A stretch of DNA of 64,000 bases from Hermodice carunculata (taxonomy: Eukaryota; Annelida; Polychaeta; Eunicida; Amphinomidae): the NCBI GenBank assembly GCA_964020975.1, contig OZ026619.1, forward strand, positions 95,154,804 to 95,218,803. The letters run 5' to 3'. Position numbers and translations under genes: made by a program. Positions 20,505 to 30,459 of this stretch are shown here, piece by piece. Every line of letters starts with the position of its first letter. Positions within the stretch are counted from its first letter, which is position 1. The notes under the pieces were generated by a model, which made no database searches, was not told where the DNA came from, and was given only the letters and a program-made list of their open reading frames with translations.

Positions 20505-21390
20505 TTTTCTTTACCGGCAAATTTGTCCGACACTTTTCTCGAACACTATTATACATAGAAACTCCAAACTTGGCATGATTGTACCTCCATACAAGAAGTT
20601 TGACCGTTTTATACAAAGGAATGAAGATGTTTAAAATTATGCAAATTAGGAGCATTTGAAATTTTAAATCTTCAATATCTTCAATATTATAACAGATAGA
20701 GATGTCATTCCAACTTCTACCAGGGAGTTATTGACCATTGCGCATCTAATGAATTTAAAACAAACGTTGTAGAAATTTGAATTATGCTAATTAGCAGCAT
20801 TTGAAAATTTAAAACTTGAATATCTTCAAAACTATTATAGATAGAGACGTCATTTTAACTTCTACTAGGGGTTTATTGACCATTGCGCATCTAATGAATC
20901 TGAAGCAAAAGTTGTAGCAATTCAAATTATGCTAATTAGCAGCATTTAAAATGTTTAAACTTAAATATCTTCAAAACTATTATAGATAGAGATGTCATTT
21001 CAACTTCTACTGGGGGTTGTTGACCATTGTGCATCTAATGAATCTAAAACAAAAGTTGTAGCAATTTAAATTATGCTAATTAGCAGTATACGAAATTTTC
21101 AATCTTGAATATCTTCAACACTATAATAGATAGAGATGTCATTCCAACTTCTACTAGGGGGTTGTTGACCATTGCGCACCTAATGAATTTAAAATAAAAG
21201 TTGTAGCAATTTAAATTATGCTAAATAGCACCATTAAAAATTTTAAATCTTGAATAACTTCAAAGCTATAATAGATAGAGATGCCATTCCAACTTCTACT
21301 CCTGTGTTATGGAATAGTTGTACATTACCATACCAATATGCTTTGAAGACACACACACTGATTTGCTATGCAGCAAATCATCTTTCCTAG
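20505..21390 (+). mobile_element. Non-autonomous Helitron-like element with 145-bp internal satellite, apparently full length
   Basis: The 5' end TCTTTACCGGCAAATTTG starts with TC, as Helitrons do. The 3' end has a perfect 8-bp hairpin (GATTTGCT, loop ATGC, AGCAAATC at 21,360-21,379), then ATCTTTC and CTAG at 21,387-21,390, followed by TTTT. Five 145-bp tandem units fill the middle. Length is about 886 bp with no coding capacity. The minus-strand relative at 16,968-18,187 shares both termini but has a different interior, as expected for non-autonomous Helitron families with internal tandem repeats. Confidence 0.7.
20636..21300 (+). repeat. 145-bp tandem repeat, about five copies
   Basis: The marker ATTATGCTAATTAGCAGCAT recurs at about 20,636, 20,781, 20,926, 21,070 and 21,215, giving a very even 144-145-bp period. 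Each unit also carries TAGAGATGTCATT..AACTTCTACT and TTGACCATTGCGCATCTAAT. Units are roughly 85-90% alike. Confidence 0.88.
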
Positions 21391-21509
21391 TTTTAATATT
21401 TTTTAATGTATTCATTCATTTATTTTAATTTGATTATTTTTGTTTGTTTAATATTGACAAATCAGCAAAAACATATTTACAAGACACTGGTATTATGGGG
21501 ACTTGTCAT

Positions 21510-21651
21510 ACTGTAAGTTAGTCCGTGAAGGAGCCCAGGGTACAGAAATATACACCGGTGGATGACATTTGTATCTCCTGAGGCCGAAAGAGACACAGCA
21601 GTCATCCTCCAGTGTATATTTCTGTAAACTGGGCTCCTTCATGGAGTTACG
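21510..21651. mobile_element. Foldback MITE, about 140 bp
   Basis: Two roughly 60-bp arms in inverted orientation: GTGAAGGAGCCCAGGGTACA to the left, with its near-complement TGTAAACTGGGCTCCTTCAT to the right, around a 12-bp centre near 21,580. There is no coding sequence. No clear target duplication seen. Confidence 0.7.
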
Positions 21652-21776
21652 ATTTTATCTCGTATTAAGGAACTGACAAAATTATTTCCTCCCTTGATAA
21701 CGAGGGAAACCTGCAGCTTGCACGCATGCGGCGCCGCCATGGTCACTGTTATGGTTTCACGCCAGTAATTCAACCT

Positions 21777-21845
21777 GTGAAAACATAACAAACAGAGCGG
21801 TGAAAACATAACAAACAGAGCTGTGAAAACATAACAAACAGAGCT
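21777..21845 (+). repeat. 23-bp tandem repeat, three copies
   Basis: GTGAAAACATAACAAACAGA plus a variable GCG/GCT end repeats three times almost perfectly. Confidence 0.9.
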
Positions 21846-21851
21846 ATCACC

Positions 21852-22744
21852 TTGTAGTTCATTACATGGATTACAAACATACATGTATTATATACACCAA
21901 AAGTGTTTGTTACAATTTTTTATGTCAAATAAACACCACAAAATATGGGCATGAATGGGAAATATTTCAGGAAGTTGCCATGGCAACCAGCTCTGCATAG
22001 TACTACTTGCAATATCATTGAGCGGACACGGTGTTGACTCCAGCTGAACCACTGTGTAAACTGGTGTCAGTACACATTCCTTGATAATATTCATTTGAGC
22101 TAAAAGCATACACTGTTTTCCACAATCAAGCCAAAACCTGCCTTTCTGGTAGCAAAGCTTTTGAAAATACAGCCTCTGGGATTCCTGGGTGTCACATTTT
22201 ATTTGCAGTCTCCAATCCTCAGCATCGGCATAATTACCCCCGTGGAACCTTAAGAGTACAAATAAGTTTAAAACCTGTCGATTTTTCTACCCAGAAAAAT
22301 GAAAACAGTGCTTTCCTATATGAAACAAGTACAAACAACTGAAACACGTGTACATTTTTCATGCTAGGGGTGAAAATGTGGTTTTGTATCAGTCTGTCAG
22401 TTTACAAAAATGACAAAATTTTATGCCCAGATTGCTGGGTGTGACAGCAAAAAAATTTCCCATTCATGCCCATATAAAAATATGTTCATATTATTGGAAA
22501 TGGTGTCTGTTTCAATTAAAATGCTAGCTGTAGATAGTTTGTAATCCATAGCCTGGTGAATTCTTACTTAGACTGGCCTCGCCTCCCCTGTTCGCCAGTG
22601 CGCCCAATGGGCAGACATGGCAAGACAAGTCCCAGAGACTGAGGAAATAGGATAATGGGCTTTTCCAGTCTGGTAAACCTGTTGACACAGTGTGTCAATG
22701 ACCACACTTCCAAGCCACGGAGCCTGTATAAGGATTTGGACCTG
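21852..22744. other. Intergenic, no gene recognised
   Basis: No repeat elsewhere in the window that I could match, no splice-bounded exon and no RNA gene evident over about 890 bp. Confidence 0.4.
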
Positions 22745-23180
22745 TGTGTGCAGTCGTCTGCTGTCCGTCCATCCACAATTCACATTTTTTACTTCTTCCC
22801 CAAAACCTTCAGACAGATTCAATTCAAACTTAGTGGGGATGTCCTTTGGGTGACTTTCTACCAAGTCTGTTCATATTGTCATGCTTCAGTGAGTTTTGGA
22901 TTTTTTTTTGAATTTATTGGGCGGGGAGGGGGGGGGGCGCAAATCTTAGAAAATCTTGTCCGAAACCGCTCACCTATTTGCTTTGATGTCACGTAGAAAC
23001 ACCCCTAGTTCTTCATTTGTTCACCAGGTGCGGCTGCAGTTTTTTATGTAATCCCTATTTTTGATTTCTCTTACTTAGTATATGGGTGACCTTGACCTTA
23101 TCCCAAGTTCACAGAGCCACAAATGTGATGAATCTTCAGGTCAGCTAATCATGGGCTGTTCACATAGCCCTCTTGTTTTA
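22745..23180 (+). repeat. R1 repeat, short copy with 3' terminal hairpin
   Basis: Starts near the family phrase GTCCGTCCATCCACAATTCAC and contains CTTAGTGGGGATGTCC and TTGTTCACCAGGTGCGGCTG. It ends with the family 3' hairpin GGGCT..AGCCC (23,153-23,170) followed by TCTTGTT. Internal units are reduced to about one. Confidence 0.7.
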
Positions 23181-23514
23181 AGTTATGCAATCCAGTTATC
23201 AGTTATATTGCCACAAAAGCATACAAACTTTACTTGTATCATCATTTGTACCAAGGGCCTGTGTCCCAATAGGTAACAAATAAAGATACTGATCAGTATC
23301 ATTCCTTTTGTGGTGAATTGGCTTGGAATCTAAATTCATTCAACATTCTTCTGTGATTCTTGAGGTAAATATATTTTCGGCATTTCCTTAATGCTGGTGG
23401 ATTTAAATCCCCGATTCTGGAAATAAATGCCGACTCAGTACTTATACTGCATAACCGTGTTGATATGGCACTCGCACATAAATACCTCCATTGAACCATT
23501 CTTTTTTTAAGAAT

Positions 23515-23605
23515 GGGGATTTGGTCGAGTGGATATGTGCGTTTCCCATTTCAGCTAGGCGACTGGTGCCAAAGGTTCCAGGTTCGAGTCCCGCTCGTTC
23601 CAAAC
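23515..23605 (+). other. tRNA-like sequence, probably a SINE head
   Basis: A box A-like TGGTCGAGTGGATATGTG and, about 50 bp on, a good box B (GGTTCGAGTCC) resemble a class II (Ser/Leu) tRNA. The acceptor and T-stem pairs are poor, so this is a tRNA-derived relic, not a working tRNA gene. Confidence 0.45.
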
Positions 23606-24500
23606 ATAGAAAATAATAGTAAAAGTACAGAAAAGGAGCAAGATAATGAGAAAGTGGTTCAGAGGGACCAAAACTCTGACCACCAGGTAAAGAGAGGGAG
23701 ATTGCTTTGGGCAAAACCCAAAGATAAAAGTACATTCGCAGCCACCAGAAGGCAAAAAAGATAGAGCTGAGAGAGAAAGATGACCCTGACAAACCTGACA
23801 CATATAATTATGGGCCCGCTTCTCCAGCAGCGGGAATGGGTGTTGCACAACAGAAGGCCATCCATGTCATGATGACAGTAGGAGATATGTACTGCAGAAA
23901 AGAATGATGAGCTTGAAAAAAAAAAAAAAAACATGTACGGAGATGGAAAAATTAGAAGAATTCACAGACAAAGACAGCATGGGTGCAGTATGTGTACTTA
24001 AAATACAGAAAGAACAAATGTCACAGCAAAGATGACAAAAATGAAAAGAAAAAAGAGCAAAGATGAAAAAGAGTGTGAAAGCAACATGAAAGATGAAAGA
24101 GAAAATGTAACAGAGGATTCACAGGCCCATAACCAATGCAGAAAAAATGAAAACGAGGTGAAAAGTGAAAAACGTGAAAAAGAGAACAAAAAAGAATACC
24201 TTTAAAGCGGGAATGAAGAAACAAAGGATATCAGTCATAAAAACAACATGGAAAGAAGTGCAAAAGGTTAAGCTGAAATTCAGAAAAAAGCACAGAAAGA
24301 AGAAACTGAACTTTCAAGGAAAAGATGTGAAACAGATCCCAATATAGCCAGACTGATACAGATAATTATGTAATTGATGAAGACCAAGGTCAAGCAGGCC
24401 AGGCTGAAGTTACAAGTGTGCATGGCTTGTATGGTGGGCCAGGACCAATTAACCCCCCCCCCCCCCCCCAGCACCCAACAGTGACAATCTAGCACTGCAG
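23606..24500. other. A-rich stretch before the BEL/Pao fossil
   Basis: Highly A/G-rich plus strand (lysine/glutamate-rich in translation) with a poly-A run near 23,918 and a poly-C run at about 24,452-24,469. It could be the degraded leader and gag start of the neighbouring BEL/Pao copy, but no motif proves that. Confidence 0.35.
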
Positions 24501-25005
24501 CAAGACATGTGGTGACAACTGAAGCGTATATCCATCCCTGTATTTTCTGGTCAAATCAAAACTTATGAAATTTGGAAAGCTGGCTTTGAGGCATGCATTG
24601 ATACAGCCCCAGCAACTCCAGAATACAAACTACTGCAACGCAGGGAACATCTAAAAGACAACGCCTTAAAGGTGATGAAATGCTTGGGCCATTCAGCAGC
24701 TGGGTATCAAGCAGCCAAAGACAGACTCAAAACGAAATATGGTGGTGCCAGGCAAAGGTTAGCCATACAATTTGAGGAAATGCACAATTTCAAGCCAATC
24801 CGACCAGCAAAAATTCAGGAAGATGTGGAGAAATTTACAGATATACTGGATCTTACCATGATCAATATATTAGGGAAGCAGGAATGCACAGTAATTTGGA
24901 CAGTTGCCTATTATATTCAGTGCTACTGAGAAAAATGACGGAAAGAATGGTGGCAGAATATCTAAGATGGCGAAATGACGGTGGTTATGAAGAATCCATT
25001 GGTAT

Positions 25006-27042
25006 AAAAAAAAAACCAGGGCCTTTGATAATGTAAGCTGCCGTGACATTCCTAACTGTGATGGTTTAACTCTACCTGATGGTGGAATAACTCTAACTGG
25101 TGCTAATATACCTAAAATAAATGAAAACTCTGGCAGGCATAAATTAAGAATATTAAGCTGGAATATTAGGGGTGTTTCAGACAAACTGTCTGACAGTGAT
25201 CTCCAGGAACAATTGTTCAAAAACGATATGATCATTCTATATGAAACTATGAAGGATAAGGACTGGAATATTAATATCCCTGGTTTTACCTTTCACCACT
25301 TTCCCCGAAAAACACTCCACCCAAGAGCTCACCGTGCTTCAGGGGGTATAGGTATCTTTGTATCAAATAAAATAAAAGAGGGAGTTAAAGTAATAAGTAG
25401 AAATGAAATTTTAGTGTGGATAAAAATGGACTCTGGTTTCTTCAATGTAGTCAAAGATATCTATATTGGTTGTATATACCTGCCACCTGAGGGTAGTTCC
25501 TATATGTTGAATACCTGTTGCCCTTTTAATGACTTACAAATTGAAGTAAGTAAGCTGCACAATCAAACAATCTTTCTGTGTGGCGATTTCAATGCATGCA
25601 GTGGCTCCCTGATGGATTATACTAATGTGACACCAGATGGACTACCTGGCTATGATCAATGGTTAGAGGCTGGTCCATCCATTCCAGCAAAAATGCCCCG
25701 TAAATCTGCTGATGATAAAGTAAATAATTATGGAAAAAGCTTGGTCAGCATGTGTAAATCGACAAACATGTATATTCTTAATGGCAGATTTAAAAACACA
25801 GGTGGATTTACTTGTTACACGTGCAATGGTAAAAGTGTAGTGGATTATGTGTTAACAAATATTGAAAGCTTGGATATCTTAAACGATTTCATGTTACTGC
25901 CAAAACAAGCTGAGTCCGATCATTGTCCTCTCCTGTTTGAGTTAAATTTAAATAATCCGCAAAGAGCAACAAAGGTAGGCATGGGTAATGCATGCAATAT
26001 GTGGCATAAGTATAAATGGGATCCTTCAAGAATATCGCAATATATCCATAACCTGAAAAGTGTTGAATGTGATAAATTCAAATGTGAATTTATGTGTAGT
26101 ATGGTAGAAGTCAACAATGTAAACAGTGTATGTGAAAAGTTCTACGATTACTTGAGGTTTGCCTTAGATGAAACCTTCCGAAGAACTTCCCAAGGCAAAA
26201 AGAATAACAACTTCCCTTGCAATATGTGGTTTGACTCTGAATGTAAACTGTTGAAATCCGAACTAAACCAATTCCCAAAGCAAAATGATATATCACTACC
26301 AGATAAATGGCAAGAGTATCAAGAACTGGAAAGAAACTATAGAAGAGTTATTCAAAGTAAAAAAAGATGCTACAAACACCAACAGTTGATAGGTTTTCAA
26401 GATATGCTTGTTGATAATGTTGACGAATATTGGAAATTTTGGAAAAAACTTACGAGGAGTTGTAACAATAACAATGATAATATAGAGATTGATACTTTTG
26501 TGGATTATTTTAAATCACAGAATGAAACTCTCCTACCCGAGTATTTTGAACCTGAACTTATACAAGAAGCTAAAGAGTGTATGGAAAAATTAAAATTACA
26601 TATTGTGCCATGTCAAAATGAGGTTATTAATGATATTCTCAACAAGGTAATTTTGCAAGATGAAATTTTACATCAACTACATAAGTTGAAGTCTGGGAAG
26701 GCCTGCGGAATGGATGGCATTGGGATTGAATTTTTCAAGTGTGTTTCTGAAGAAGTAGTTCCACAAATCACAGCACTCTTTAACTATATTTTGGTCAATG
26801 GTGAATACCCTGAGCAATGGTCACAGGGAATTATTAACCCTATACATAAGGCTGGGCCTATAGACAACCCAGACAACTATCGTAAAATAACCGTAACATG
26901 TGCTTTAGGAAAATTGTTTGAAGCTGTGCTAAATAATCGACTGCAATATAAAAATGACGTTTTTTCCTCCGATGATCCTTTTCAGTCTGGTTTCTGTAAA
27001 ATCGTAGAACAGTTGATAACGTATTCATCTTATCAAGTCTAA
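25006..27042 (+). CDS. LINE-C ORF2, endonuclease and first part of reverse transcriptase
   Basis: The frame is open from 24,991. The APE-type endonuclease at about 25,140-25,940 holds LRILSWNIRGVSDK, IILYETM, YIGCIYLPPEG, FLCGDFNACSG, KSVVDYVLTN and ESDHCPLL, i.e. the catalytic N, E, Y, D, N, D and H. A basic linker follows to about 26,640. The first RT blocks are KLKSGKACGMDGIGIEFF, GEYPEQWSQGIINPIHKAG and PDNYRKITVTCALGKLFE. The enzyme nicks target DNA and primes reverse transcription there. The frame is lost at about 26,990-27,005 (a one-base shift relative to the downstream part plus an in-frame stop) and terminates at 27,042. The first ATG in the long frame is at 25,213, inside the endonuclease, so translation must start earlier or the 5' end is missing. 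Confidence 0.9.
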   Translation, partial: KKKTRAFDNVSCRDIPNCDGLTLPDGGITLTGANIPKINENSGRHKLRILSWNIRGVSDKLSDSDLQEQLFKNDMIILYETMKDKDWNINIPGFTFHHFPRKTLHPRAHRASGGIGIFVSNKIKEGVKVISRNEILVWIKMDSGFFNVVKDIYIGCIYLPPEGSSYMLNTCCPFNDLQIEVSKLHNQTIFLCGDFNACSGSLMDYTNVTPDGLPGYDQWLEAGPSIPAKMPRKSADDKVNNYGKSLVSMCKSTNMYILNGRFKNTGGFTCYTCNGKSVVDYVLTNIESLDILNDFMLLPKQAESDHCPLLFELNLNNPQRATKVGMGNACNMWHKYKWDPSRISQYIHNLKSVECDKFKCEFMCSMVEVNNVNSVCEKFYDYLRFALDETFRRTSQGKKNNNFPCNMWFDSECKLLKSELNQFPKQNDISLPDKWQEYQELERNYRRVIQSKKRCYKHQQLIGFQDMLVDNVDEYWKFWKKLTRSCNNNNDNIEIDTFVDYFKSQNETLLPEYFEPELIQEAKECMEKLKLHIVPCQNEVINDILNKVILQDEILHQLHKLKSGKACGMDGIGIEFFKCVSEEVVPQITALFNYILVNGEYPEQWSQGIINPIHKAGPIDNPDNYRKITVTCALGKLFEAVLNNRLQYKNDVFSSDDPFQSGFCKIVEQLITYSSYQV

Positions 27043-28604
27043 TCGAAAAGCAAAAATTTAAAGGCCATCCATTATTTACATGTTTTGTCGATTTCTCAAA
27101 AGCATTTGATAAAGTAAATAGATATGCTTTGATATATAAGTTAATGCAAAGAGGAATTAATGGAGCCTTTGTTAAAGTGCTGGTAAACATGTTTGAGAAA
27201 GCCAATTGTAGAGTAAAGTGGGTCTTGACACTCAGTGAACAAATAAAGACCAGTGCTGGTGTCCTGCAAGGCGGCATGATAAGCCCAAAATTGTTCACGG
27301 AATTTCTAAGTGATATTGGAAAATATTTAGATGATTCAAGTGGTGTGGTCCTTGGTGATATTCTTTTCTTCTACCTGTTATTTGCTGATGATCTAATTCT
27401 CTGTTCAGATACTGCTGAAGGTCTTCAAAAACAACTAGATGGATTACTAGACTTCTGCAAAAAATGGCATATGGTTGTGAATCTGACAAAAACAAAAATC
27501 CTAATATTTAATAAGCATAATTGTGATAATAAATTCTATTATAATGGTGCTGAAATAGAACGTGCTGACAGGTATAAATATTTGGGGCTTTGGTTCAATA
27601 CAGCTAAATTTGATTACCTGGCAGGTAATACAGATTATCTGGTTGAGCAGGCAAACAAGGCCCTTTACCAAGTTTATAAACTTAGTGGACCAACAATTGG
27701 TAAATTAAGTCCACCAATTGCCTTCAAAGTCTTTGATACTCAACTCATACCTATACTTGAATATGGCTCAGAGGTCTGGTTTAATACACGAGAATCCTTT
27801 ACTGCATCTATGGAAAAATTCCATCTAAAATTCATAAAGTCAACTCTAAATGTTCGTACCCAGACGGCTACGGTTGCAATTTATGCTGAGACCGGCAGGT
27901 TACCATTGCTACTTAGACATCAAATTAAAGCTATAAAGTATTGGATAAAAATATTAGAGTTAACTGATGACCACCCTGTCAGACAGGCCTATCTTACTCT
28001 CTTTAATCTTGACTCTGTGGGTCAACGTAACTGGTGTACAAAAGTCAGAAATCTACTTAAAGAGCTGGGATGTGCTAATATTTGGAAAGATCAAAAGGTA
28101 TTAAATGGTGAAGCTCCTGTAAAGGATATTTGGAAAAGGATGCAAAACACCTTAAAAAATAAATACATACAGAGTGTCCAACAATCTGATACTGGAACAA
28201 AATTACGAACCTATAAAATCTTTATAGAAGCTTTCTGTAATGAGCCTTACCTGTCAGAGATAAAAGACCCACGTTATAGGGCTGCCCTAAGTAGACTGAG
28301 GCTTAGCTCCCACAACCTGGCCATCGAGACAGGCAGACATGCTAAGCCTGTAGTGCCTGTAAACGACAGGCTATGCACAAAGTGTGATACTAATAGTGTA
28401 GAGGATGAAATGCATTTCCTACTAATTTGCCCCAGATACTCCACAGCAAGAGAGTCACTTCTCAGGGAATTAACTAAACTGTTACCCAACTTGTCTGATC
28501 TCAGTATTATAGAGCAGTTTAAATATATTATGCAATGCAATGATCATCATATCCTTTTATTACTTGGGAAATTTGTCCATGACTGTTTCAACAATTACAA
28601 GTAA
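27040..28604 (+). CDS. LINE-C ORF2, reverse transcriptase core and C-terminal domain
   Basis: Continuation in another frame; coding is evident from about 27,010, and the first ATG is at 27,129. RT blocks: FVDFSKAFDKVNR (first catalytic Asp), SAGVLQGGMISPKLF, LLFADDLILCSDT (catalytic FADD), KWHMVVNLTKTKILIF and YKYLGLWFN. A thumb and long C-terminal domain follow, with the zinc knuckle RLCTKCDTNSVEDEMHFLLI..CP at about 28,365-28,435. The frame stays open for 490 codons up to a stop at 28,602-28,604. The catalytic motifs look intact; the frameshift upstream is the main visible defect. Confidence 0.9.
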
Positions 28605-28749
28605 AAGTTAATCCATTGCAGATATGTCTGTCCTCGGCAGAGGTACATGGATTCATGTCACATACTAAAAAGTGGCATTTCTCTTGAATGACTGCAACAT
28701 GTAATTGATGTTTGACTTATTGTAGTGTTGTGTGTTAGATTTTACTTTG

Positions 28750-28990
28750 AAACGTGTTTACTGGCAACTACATATGGTGCTGTAAGAAAGCACTCAAATG
28801 TGCGTTTGTGATTTAATGTGGTGTTGTAAGCCATTTAATAATTTCATGTTGTGCTGAGAACAAGTACACAGTGTGTGTCGTGCATTGTCTGATGATTTAA
28901 TGTAGTGTTGTAAAGACCATTTTATAATTTACTTATAATTTAATGTGGTGCTGTAAACAAGTACACAAATGTGTGTCAATGGAATTGGAA
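28750..28990 (+). repeat. Imperfect tandem repeats in the LINE-C 3' UTR
   Basis: The phrase ATTTAATGTGGTGTTGTAA recurs three to four times at about 60-100-bp spacing together with ACAAGTACACA.TGTGTGTC, suggesting small repeat expansion within the 3' UTR. Confidence 0.6.
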
Positions 28991-29248
28991 TTCCTAAGTT
29001 TTATTGAATTCTATACAATGTGTGGCACTTTTTATAATGTGTAGCTGTAGGTTAGGACTTGTAGGTCCTATAGTGTGGTGCTCCTTTCAATGCTGTAACT
29101 GCAAAATGATACAGAGCCATCATAGAGTAGCTATATGGTATACCTTAGTATGTGTCATTTTATATTACAGTGTAGCTAATAATGTTTTGCTATATATCAC
29201 TGACCTGACATGTAGGTCTGAACTGACCTCTGTATATTGATGTCAATA

Positions 29249-29250
29249 AA

Positions 29251-29287
<37 letters not shown>
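29249..29287 (+). repeat. (TCTA)n tail of LINE-C
   Basis: About nine TCTA units form the 3' terminus of LINE-C. A microsatellite tail rather than poly-A is used by several LINE clades. Confidence 0.88.
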
Positions 29288-30110
29288 ATTACATATGTGG
29301 ATCTGAAAAGAAACAGAATATAGAAAATGGTTCATGAAGCTGTCCGAGGCTTTTCGGAGCAATATTCAGACCCAGATGATGAGAAAGGAAAGAGCAAGTT
29401 TCCTTAGTCGAGGTCCATCATCCAATTATACACCTAACAACGAATGTCCTGTGAATGACTGCGAATAGACATGCCATATGGCATTGTGACACATTAAAAA
29501 AGCAAAATATCAATAAAGATGCGAGACTGCAAAAGAGCTGGGATTGTGCTACACTACCGTTGCTTACAAACAAAACATCATGGAAACGAGTGCAAAAAAG
29601 GCAGGGAGTCTGGAATACATGGTTGTAGAAACAATCACAATAGACTTTTACATGAAACCAGAGTGTCTGTAAACACGGAGCCAGAAAGTACAGATGTGAA
29701 AAACAGAAGTGAAACAAGTACTGTATGGTTGTTCCATGGAAGGGAGAGAAAACTCCAGCACAGAGCAACGACCGATCACCCGCATGACCGCCATGATGAC
29801 TACAAAAGACAATTTAAGTGACAAGGAGTCAAAATTCATTTCATTGAAAACATTACCACTCATCCTTAAGAATGGAACACGTAGAATCAAAGTGAATGCA
29901 TTGTTAGATGATGCAAATACATGCACCTACATAAAAAAACAGTGTTGCTGCAGAGCTTGGTCTACAAGGAAATATCGCAAGAGCAACAGTCGATGTTCTG
30001 AATGGTCAAGAATAGACATTTGAAACAATGCCTGTTGAAGTGGGTCTCGAAGGTTTGGACAAAAAAGTCAATATAATTATAACAGCAAAAACTTGTGGCA
30101 ATGTAATAGA

Positions 30111-30290
30111 TATAATATAGTAAACTCTTGTACATGATTGGATATACCACACTTTTACCTGTCAAACGAACTAGTTTGATGCCACCCACCTTCGAGCCTT
30201 TAGGCGAGAAGGTGGGGGCACCAAGCTAGTTCGTTTGACAGGTAAAAGTGTGGTTTATCCAATCATATACAAGAGTTTATTATATTATAG
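30111..30290. mobile_element. Foldback MITE with roughly 75-85-bp near-perfect arms
   Basis: The left arm has TGGATATACCACACTTTTAC and CTGTCAAACGAACTAGTTTG; the right arm is its near-perfect complement (CTAGTTCGTTTGACAGGTAA), around a centre of about 12 bp. Arms are close to 95% identical, so it is recent. It lies at the right border of the BEL/Pao gag/protease fossil. No transposase. Confidence 0.85.
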
Positions 30291-30459
30291 CTGTTTTATA
30301 CCAAAGGGCCGCCCACAAAACGTCCGTCAAACTTCATTTGGACCCATTTCAAGGACAGATCTTCACGCGGGCCACGTGCACGCGCAAAAGTAATTAAAGT
30401 TCTAGTTCTTAACCAATTAGATGGGATTTTGTGAGCGCGCGCTGATATCAATCTACCAC

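Larger units (their letters stand above)
25005..29287 (+). mobile_element. LINE retrotransposon (LINE-C), near-complete, inserted in BEL/Pao
   Basis: A 4.28-kb non-LTR element. A frame beginning right at the junction carries endonuclease then RT, followed by a C-terminal CxxC..H..C zinc knuckle, a 3' UTR of about 640 bp with imperfect tandem repeats, and a (TCTA)n tail. BEL/Pao-type sequence resumes immediately after the tail, which fixes the insertion site. One frameshift near 27,000 splits ORF2; otherwise the coding region is open over 3.6 kb, so this copy is young. No ORF1 is visible, so the 5' end is probably truncated. Same clade as LINE-A by shared endonuclease phrases. Confidence 0.9.
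24500..30110 (+). mobile_element. BEL/Pao retrotransposon fossil: gag and protease region, interrupted by LINE-C
   Basis: The upstream part has the BEL/Pao gag (DUF1759-like) signature: GHSAAGYQAAKDRLKTKYGG, then QFEEMHNFKPIRPAKIQ and DILDLTMINILG. Downstream, from about 29,290, there is a Cys/His gag segment (RNNHNRLLHETRVSVNTEPE) and the start of the aspartic protease region (LILKNGTRRIKVNALLDDA). LINE-C sits between the two. The element is broken with perhaps ten disruptions and is older than the LINE it hosts. Its right side ends at an inverted-repeat element (30,111-30,290). No LTR identified. Confidence 0.78.

Noticed and set aside
23513-24347. Lysine-rich plus-strand frames before the BEL/Pao fossil
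   Set aside because: A/G-rich composition explains them; no gag motif is visible in this part.
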